Part shown: piece by piece, positions 5,097-9,642 of the stretch | How positions within the stretch are numbered: position 1 is the stretch's first letter | How the letters are laid out: the number at the start of each line of letters is the position of its first letter | Notes under the pieces: model-generated | Databases searched by the model: none | What the model was told of the DNA's origin: nothing | What the model saw: only the letters and a program-made list of their open reading frames with translations | Translations under genes and position numbers: made by a program | Origin: Rhizobiaceae bacterium | GTDB taxonomy: Bacteria > Pseudomonadota > Alphaproteobacteria > Rhizobiales > Rhizobiaceae | DNA length: 9,642 nucleotides | Direction of reading: 5' to 3' | Assembly: GCA_021648425.1 (NCBI GenBank) | Contig: JAKISV010000111.1 | Span: forward strand, 1-9,642

Positions 5097-6314
5097 ATGA
5101 GCAGGCAGCGCGTTGTAATCACTGGACTGGGCGGGCTTTGCGGCCTTGGTTCCAGTGCGGGTGAAATTTGGCGCGAAATGAAAAATGGCACCAATGGTGT
5201 TACGAAAATCACCAATGAAACATTGCAAGAGTTGAAAATCAAAACAGCCGGTCAGGTTGCCGAAATTCCGGATATTGGTCTTGAGAGCAAAGCAACCATA
5301 ACCATGGATCGTTTTTCGCGGTTGGCGGTTAACGCAGCCCATGAAGCATTTTCACAGGCAGGTCGGGCTGTTACCCAATCAAACGCCACGCGTATTGGCG
5401 CTGTAATAGGTACGGCGATTTGCGGGGCTGAAGCAATTGAAGAAGGTTATCAGATGCTCCTGGTAAAAGGTAAACGCCGCACCAGCGTGTTTACCGTTCC
5501 GCGCATCATGCCCGGTGCACCGGCCGGGCAAGTCAGCATGGTGCTTGGTTTGCAGGGGCCGGTTTTTGGTGTCACCTCTGCGTGCTCTTCGGCCAATCAT
5601 GCCTTTATCTCGGCCATTGACCAGCTTCGTTGCGGGCGTGCTGATGTGATGTTGGCGGGCGGAACAGAAGCGCCTTTGACCTATGGTTCATTGCGGGCAT
5701 GGGAATCATTGCGGGTTTTGACAAAAGATCTTTGTCGGCCGTTCAGTGCCAATCGTGACGGGCTGGTGTTAGGCGAGGGGGCAGGGGTGGCCGTTTTAGA
5801 AACACTGGAACATGCCACTGCGCGTGGGGCGGAAATTTTGTGTGAACTGGCCGGTGGCGGAATGAGCGCTGATGCGGGTGATATTGTTTCACCGACTTTG
5901 GAAGGCCCGGTTCGTGCGATAAAATCCTGCCTGGCTGATGCGCAGTTAAACCCGCAGGATGTTGATTATATCAATGCCCATGGCACAGCCACCCGGGCCA
6001 ATGATAAAACGGAAAGCGATGCGATCAAATTGGTGTTCGCGCAGCAGGCATATAAAATTCCGGTGTCCTCAACCAAATCCATGCATGCCCATTGCCTGGG
6101 AGCATCAGGCGCGCTTGAGATGATTGCCGGTGTTAATGCTATCAGGGAAAATATTGTGCCGCCAACCATCAACTATGATGAGCGCGACGGTGAATGTGAT
6201 CTGGATTATACACCCAATCAGGCTAAAGAGCACAGGATAGATGTGGTAATATCCAACTCCTTTGCATTTGGCGGCACCAATGCGGTGATAGCGCTGAAAC
6301 GGTTTGTCCAATAA
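5097..6314 (+). CDS. Beta-ketoacyl-ACP synthase (KAS II / FabF family), NodE-like
   Basis: This enzyme condenses an acyl thioester with malonyl-ACP to lengthen the chain by two carbons. In the 405-residue product the catalytic triad is intact: Cys163 in VTSACSSANHA, His295 in NAHGTATRAND, and His332 in STKSMHAHCLGA, with the conserved Lys327 and a glycine-rich FGGTNAVIAL end. ITGLGGLCGLGSS at the N terminus, MDRFS at 70-74, GPVFGVTSAC and KSMHAHCLGA match my memory of rhizobial NodE better than housekeeping FabF, which usually has KSM.GH.LGA. No alignment was run. I chose the ATG at 5097; TTG at 5094 is an alternative. It starts eight bases after the ACP. No ketoreductase, dehydratase or acyltransferase is beside it, so it probably relies on the general fatty acid enzymes. 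The acyl product is unknown. Confidence 0.93.
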   Translation: MSRQRVVITGLGGLCGLGSSAGEIWREMKNGTNGVTKITNETLQELKIKTAGQVAEIPDIGLESKATITMDRFSRLAVNAAHEAFSQAGRAVTQSNATRIGAVIGTAICGAEAIEEGYQMLLVKGKRRTSVFTVPRIMPGAPAGQVSMVLGLQGPVFGVTSACSSANHAFISAIDQLRCGRADVMLAGGTEAPLTYGSLRAWESLRVLTKDLCRPFSANRDGLVLGEGAGVAVLETLEHATARGAEILCELAGGGMSADAGDIVSPTLEGPVRAIKSCLADAQLNPQDVDYINAHGTATRANDKTESDAIKLVFAQQAYKIPVSSTKSMHAHCLGASGALEMIAGVNAIRENIVPPTINYDERDGECDLDYTPNQAKEHRIDVVISNSFAFGGTNAVIALKRFVQ

Positions 6315-6340
6315 AACTATTTGCTATGCAAAAACAAAAG

Positions 6341-8227
6341 CTACCCGCTGTGTCGGGCCGGTTGCTGATTTTCAGATTCCATTGTTCCACCCATTGCATA
6401 AACCTTGATCAGGGCAGCGCGGCCTCGCAATTTTTGCATGCCGATTGGTTGCAAAAATTGTGGCTTTCCAGCCGCCTCCCAGGTGATGCCTGATGCCAGG
6501 ATGATATAGTTCGCATCACCAATATGCTGCCTGCCAAACTGCTCCAGACGGTGAGCAACATTCACCGCATCTCCCACAAGGGTATAATTATGGCGCCCGT
6601 CGCCACCGATATTGCCAACGACTACGCGCCCGGTATGGATGCCGATACGCAGGCGAAGCGGTGGCAGGCCATCTTTATTGCGTTTGGCATTATTTTGTTC
6701 AAATATCTCGACTATATCGCGGGCCGCATTTAGCGCATTGGCCGCCTGATCATTATCTGCATCAGGCGCTCCCCAAAAGGCCATCAGGCCATCGCCGATA
6801 AATTTGTCCAGCGTACCGTGATATTTGGTAATCTGTCGGCAAAGCATAGTGAAATGGCTATTGAGCAGCGAAGCGGTTTCAGTCGCATTCAAATCTTCTG
6901 ACATGGAGGTAAAGCCGACAATATCGGCAAACAGGATTGTGATTTCACGTTCAACTGAACGCGCTGCAGAGGAGTCTGGTGCCATCAGGCGCTTTACCAG
7001 GGTTCGCGGCACATAATGCGAAAATTCAATTAGTGTGGTGTGCATAGAATTCATCGCTTTGCTTTGCTCATCAATTTCGCGAATGCGTGAGGATGGCAGC
7101 GGTGAGAAATTATCCAACCTCAGGTTTGAAAAATCATTAGCGACTTTGGCAATCTTGTGCATCGGGCGTGACAGCCGCCTGGAAAGAAAAAAGGAAGCCA
7201 GTACTGCAAGTGCCAACGCTGCCAGCCCGGCAAATGCCGAGGCCATGGCACGTTGAATTTCGGTTCCCACTTCTGTTTTCGGAAAATAAGCCCCCAACCT
7301 GTAAGGCTTAACGGAATAACCTGAAAGTTCGCGGGTGATAAAGACATTGCCTGATCGGCGAAGGTCGTTACCGGATTCATAAACCGTCATATTCTGGTGA
7401 TTGGTGATAGCGAAATCATTCAGCTTTCGGGCTGTTGCCAATTGTTGCAATGCGGCATCGGGAAATTCATCAAGGCTGATTTCCGAACGATCATCAAAAG
7501 CCTGGGGTATGCGCGAGTGGGCCAGCACCTTGTTATCTGCGGTCAGAATAAAGGCGGTGGTCTCATTGTCGCGACCCAGGCCGGTAATGATGCGGTTCAT
7601 CGTATCCTGACCAATTGCCGCCACCGCATAGCCATATATTTTACCGTTTCTTTCCAGCGGATAACCAACATTGTGATAAAGAGTATTGTTGAGAACCACC
7701 GGCTCACCCCACAGCGGCTCTATGGCGCCTGTTTCAATAGGATTGACAGACAAAAGGGAGTTGAGCTCATCATCATTACCACGGGCAAACGGAATGGGGC
7801 CAAAACTGCCTTCGGGAGTGCGAAATACACCCGAGCGGCGTCCTTCAAGGTCATAAATAAGCAAAGCCTCCACTACCGGTGTCGCTACTATGATGCTTTT
7901 TAAAACCGCCTGCCGGTTGTTGTCGCTTGTTTGATCAAGTGCGCCAATCTGAAGGTTTTCTTCTTCATATAGTATTGCCAGCGCGCGAACCGCTCTTTCC
8001 GCCTGATCTGTTTCGGTACGAATAGAGCGCTCCATGCCGTCAATCAGAGTGACAGCACGATCATTTAGCAGGGAAATCGTGTTGGAAAAATTGGTCGCAA
8101 CTGACATGAATAATACCAGGCCGACAGAAAGCCCCACCAGGCTGCCAAACCCCAGAATCATCAACCAGCGCAGACTGATTGAGAAGCTTTTTGTACTGGT
8201 GGTATGGGTGACTTCTTTCAGTGCCAT
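6341..8227 (-). CDS. Membrane-bound class III adenylate cyclase with Cache-like sensor and HAMP
   Basis: This 628-residue protein probably senses a periplasmic signal and makes cyclic AMP. Domains in order: a short cytoplasmic tail, membrane helix at about 21-43, an extracytoplasmic region at 44-326 resembling a double Cache domain (the WGEPV...YHNVGYPL and GYAVAAIG stretches are typical), a second helix at about 328-348, a HAMP linker at about 349-400, a YVPRTLVKRLM helix, and a cyclase domain from about 426. All key cyclase residues are present: metal-binding Asp435 (FADIVGFT) and Asp479 (FIGDG), base-reading Lys475 and Thr549, and transition-state Asn556 and Arg560. Lys/Thr points to ATP as substrate. 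It starts at ATG 8227 with AAAGG about nine bases upstream. It is a single gene converging on the ketosynthase, with 26 bp between the stops. Confidence 0.93.
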   Translation of the reverse strand: MALKEVTHTTSTKSFSISLRWLMILGFGSLVGLSVGLVLFMSVATNFSNTISLLNDRAVTLIDGMERSIRTETDQAERAVRALAILYEEENLQIGALDQTSDNNRQAVLKSIIVATPVVEALLIYDLEGRRSGVFRTPEGSFGPIPFARGNDDELNSLLSVNPIETGAIEPLWGEPVVLNNTLYHNVGYPLERNGKIYGYAVAAIGQDTMNRIITGLGRDNETTAFILTADNKVLAHSRIPQAFDDRSEISLDEFPDAALQQLATARKLNDFAITNHQNMTVYESGNDLRRSGNVFITRELSGYSVKPYRLGAYFPKTEVGTEIQRAMASAFAGLAALALAVLASFFLSRRLSRPMHKIAKVANDFSNLRLDNFSPLPSSRIREIDEQSKAMNSMHTTLIEFSHYVPRTLVKRLMAPDSSAARSVEREITILFADIVGFTSMSEDLNATETASLLNSHFTMLCRQITKYHGTLDKFIGDGLMAFWGAPDADNDQAANALNAARDIVEIFEQNNAKRNKDGLPPLRLRIGIHTGRVVVGNIGGDGRHNYTLVGDAVNVAHRLEQFGRQHIGDANYIILASGITWEAAGKPQFLQPIGMQKLRGRAALIKVYAMGGTMESENQQPARHSG

Positions 8228-8296
8228 ATAGTGCGGCCTTTTGCGGGTGGTGTAGCGGGGATAGTTTGCGACTCAATCGTGTTTACTATGTGGGAC

Positions 8297-8325
8297 CAAA
8301 TACGCACAATACAATCACATGACAA
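8297..8325 (-). promoter_or_regulatory. Weak candidate promoter for the adenylate cyclase
   Basis: On the minus strand TTGTCA (8325-8320, five of six to consensus) is followed after 17 bases by TATTTG (8302-8297), only three of six. It would give a leader of about 65 bases. This is the best pair I found by eye, but it is weak. Confidence 0.22.
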
Positions 8326-8380
8326 TAAATTAACCCCGGAAATCAACCCTGCCATTACCCGGAATTACAATGTCACTCTT

Positions 8381-8399
8381 CACCATACCACGCATGGTG
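8381..8399. repeat. Inverted repeat CACCAT / ATGGTG
   Basis: CACCAT at 8381-8386 is matched by ATGGTG at 8394-8399 with seven bases between. It lies upstream of the candidate promoters of both divergent genes and could be a regulator site. Its length is close to what chance allows. Confidence 0.3.
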
Positions 8400-8423
8400 C
8401 ACGCGGCTGTATTTGTCGACTTA

Positions 8424-8463
8424 TTTGAGCTTCAAATTAATAACAATTGCATTTTTGATCAAA
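8424..8463. repeat. Two TTTGA/TCAAA inverted repeats before the aldehyde dehydrogenase
   Basis: TTTGA-GCT-TCAAA at 8424-8436 and the perfect palindrome TTTGATCAAA at 8454-8463 use the same half site with gaps of three and zero bases. The second lies about 45 bases before a start site predicted from the -10-like TAAAAT at 8491-8496. This is a possible regulator site; neither repeat matches the TTGAT-N4-ATCAA pattern of FNR-type sites. Confidence 0.3.
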
Positions 8464-8490
8464 CCCGATGATTGTATTGGCAAGGAAAAT

Positions 8491-8496
8491 TAAAAT
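8491..8496 (+). promoter_or_regulatory. Possible -10 box for the aldehyde dehydrogenase gene
   Basis: TAAAAT matches the -10 consensus at five of six positions and would start transcription about 15 bases before the ATG at 8519, leaving a very short leader. No good -35 sits 16-18 bases upstream, so an activator may be needed. Confidence 0.25.
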
Positions 8497-8518
8497 ACTC
8501 TGGACGATAGGATGCTAG

Positions 8519-9642
8519 ATGCTGGAAAAACGAGAGTTTTATATTAATGCACAATGGGTAGCGCCGACTACTGCAAATGATCTGGAGGTTATCAATCCCT
8601 CCAACGAAGAAGTCTGTGCAGTTATCTCGCTTGGTTCAAAGGCCGATACAGATGCGGCAGTGAGTGCAGCACGTGAAGCTTTTATACCCTGGAGCAACAC
8701 TCCAAAAGCGCAGCGACTTGCTCTTGTCGAAAAACTCGCTGAAATCTATCAGGCTCGAAGCGCTGAAATGGGTGAAGCCATATCAGTGGAAATGGGCGCA
8801 CCGATTTCTTTGGCAAATACCGGCCAGGTTGGTTCGGGTAGTTGGCATATGGCCAATTTTATCAACGCATTCAAGAAGTTTGAATTTGATCGCCCCCTGG
8901 GAGAACATGCGCCCACTGATCGCATACTATATGAGCCGATTGGTGTTTGTGGTCTTATTACTCCGTGGAACTGGCCAATGAACCAGGTGATGCTGAAAGT
9001 GATACCTGCATTGCTCACGGGCTGTAGTGTAGTGTTGAAGCCTTCAGAAATCGCACCACTTTCATCTTTGTTGTTTGCGCAAATGGTGGATGAGGCCGGT
9101 TTTCCCGCTGGTGTGTTTAATCTGGTAAATGGTGATGGGCCCGGAGTTGGCACACAATTATCCGGGCATCTCGATATTGACATGATTTCATTTACTGGAT
9201 CTGCCCGCGCCGGGGCGGCAATTTCAAAAAATGCCGCTGATACGATTAAACGCGTAAGCCTGGAACTTGGCGGAAAGGGTGCGAATCTGATATTTGCCGA
9301 TGCTGATGACAAGGCCGTTAAACGTGGTGTTCAGCATTGTTTTGGCAATTCAGGGCAGTCGTGCAACGCGCCAACACGTATGCTGGTTGAGCGAAGTTAC
9401 TATGACGAGGCTGTTAAAATTGCTGTCCATACTGCGCAAAACACCCAGGTGGACATCGCTTCAAAAGAAGGGCGTCATATCGGCCCGGTAGTGTCGCAAC
9501 TTCAGTATGACAAAATTCAAGGCCTCATTGAAAAAGGCATCAAAGAAGGCGCGCGTCTTGTTGCCGGTGGTCAAGGCAGGCCCAAAGGTCTTAATCGTGG
9601 TTGTTTTGTAAGCCACACATGGTTTGCAGATGTGGATAATGA
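8519..9642 (+). CDS. Aldehyde dehydrogenase family protein, 3' end cut by the window
   Basis: This enzyme oxidises an aldehyde to a carboxylic acid with NAD or NADP. The 374 codons in view cover most of a protein that usually has about 475-490 residues. The family active site is complete: Asn151 in TPWNWPM, Lys174 in LKPSE for the cofactor, the FTGS loop at about 225-228, Glu249 in LELGGKG, and the nucleophile Cys282 in GNSGQSCNAP. The frame stays open to the last base. The ATG at 8519 has AGGA about six bases upstream and a typical ALDH beginning (YINAQWV, then INPSNEE). It is transcribed away from the cyclase. The aldehyde substrate cannot be assigned from the visible part; semialdehydes, betaine aldehyde and general aliphatic aldehydes are all open. 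Confidence 0.93.
   Translation, partial: MLEKREFYINAQWVAPTTANDLEVINPSNEEVCAVISLGSKADTDAAVSAAREAFIPWSNTPKAQRLALVEKLAEIYQARSAEMGEAISVEMGAPISLANTGQVGSGSWHMANFINAFKKFEFDRPLGEHAPTDRILYEPIGVCGLITPWNWPMNQVMLKVIPALLTGCSVVLKPSEIAPLSSLLFAQMVDEAGFPAGVFNLVNGDGPGVGTQLSGHLDIDMISFTGSARAGAAISKNAADTIKRVSLELGGKGANLIFADADDKAVKRGVQHCFGNSGQSCNAPTRMLVERSYYDEAVKIAVHTAQNTQVDIASKEGRHIGPVVSQLQYDKIQGLIEKGIKEGARLVAGGQGRPKGLNRGCFVSHTWFADVDN

Larger units (their letters stand above)
8228..8518. other. Divergent intergenic region between cyclase and aldehyde dehydrogenase
   Basis: This stretch of about 290 bases separates two divergent genes. It holds weak promoter-like sequences for each and a few short inverted repeats, listed separately. 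The rightward part, from about 8430 to 8500, is distinctly A+T rich, as expected for a promoter zone. I see no gene, small RNA signature or terminator in it. Confidence 0.5.

Noticed and set aside
8664..9312. Alternative-frame and antisense open frames across the aldehyde dehydrogenase
   Set aside because: The aldehyde dehydrogenase frame itself is open throughout and contains every active-site motif, so the others are shadows.

Overview
The window looks like chromosomal DNA of an alphaproteobacterium, most likely Hyphomicrobiales (Rhizobiales), possibly marine. This is an inference from gene content: a TRAP transporter operon with a DadA-like oxidoreductase, a NodF/NodE-like acyl carrier protein and ketosynthase pair, and a rhizobial-style Cache-HAMP class III adenylate cyclase. 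No rRNA, tRNA, CRISPR array, transposase or phage gene was seen.

Layout from left to right. Positions 1-350 hold no convincing gene, only a GC-rich stretch with nested inverted repeats. Positions 351-4577 are a leftward operon that reads, in order of transcription, a DadA-like FAD-dependent amino acid dehydrogenase (TTG start at 4577), then a TRAP periplasmic binding protein (dctP), small permease (dctQ) and large permease (dctM). A GC-rich hairpin sits between dctP and dctQ. Positions 4578-4839 are a divergent control region with two overlapping palindromes that cover promoter-like sequences on both strands, plus a further separated inverted repeat. Positions 4840-6314 are a rightward two-gene unit: a small acyl carrier protein (TTG start) and a beta-ketoacyl-ACP synthase with all catalytic residues and NodE-like sequence. 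A membrane-bound adenylate cyclase (8227 to 6341, leftward) converges on it with only 26 bp between the stop codons. Positions 8228-8518 are a second divergent intergenic region. From 8519 an NAD(P)-dependent aldehyde dehydrogenase runs rightward off the end of the window.

How the parts may work together. The leftward operon is a self-contained uptake and oxidation module: the TRAP system imports an organic acid or amino acid with a sodium or proton gradient, and the flavoprotein probably oxidises it or its D-isomer to a 2-oxo or imino acid. The ACP-ketosynthase pair looks like a dedicated acyl-chain elongation module that borrows reductase and dehydratase steps from general fatty acid synthesis, as NodF/NodE do for Nod factor, but no other nod gene is in view. 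It shares its control region with the transporter operon, so the two may be co-regulated. The cyclase and the aldehyde dehydrogenase have no evident functional link to the rest.

The most notable items are the NodFE-like pair in a non-nod setting, the Asp-to-Ser change next to the phosphopantetheine serine of the ACP, and the compact overlapping-palindrome operator between the two operons.
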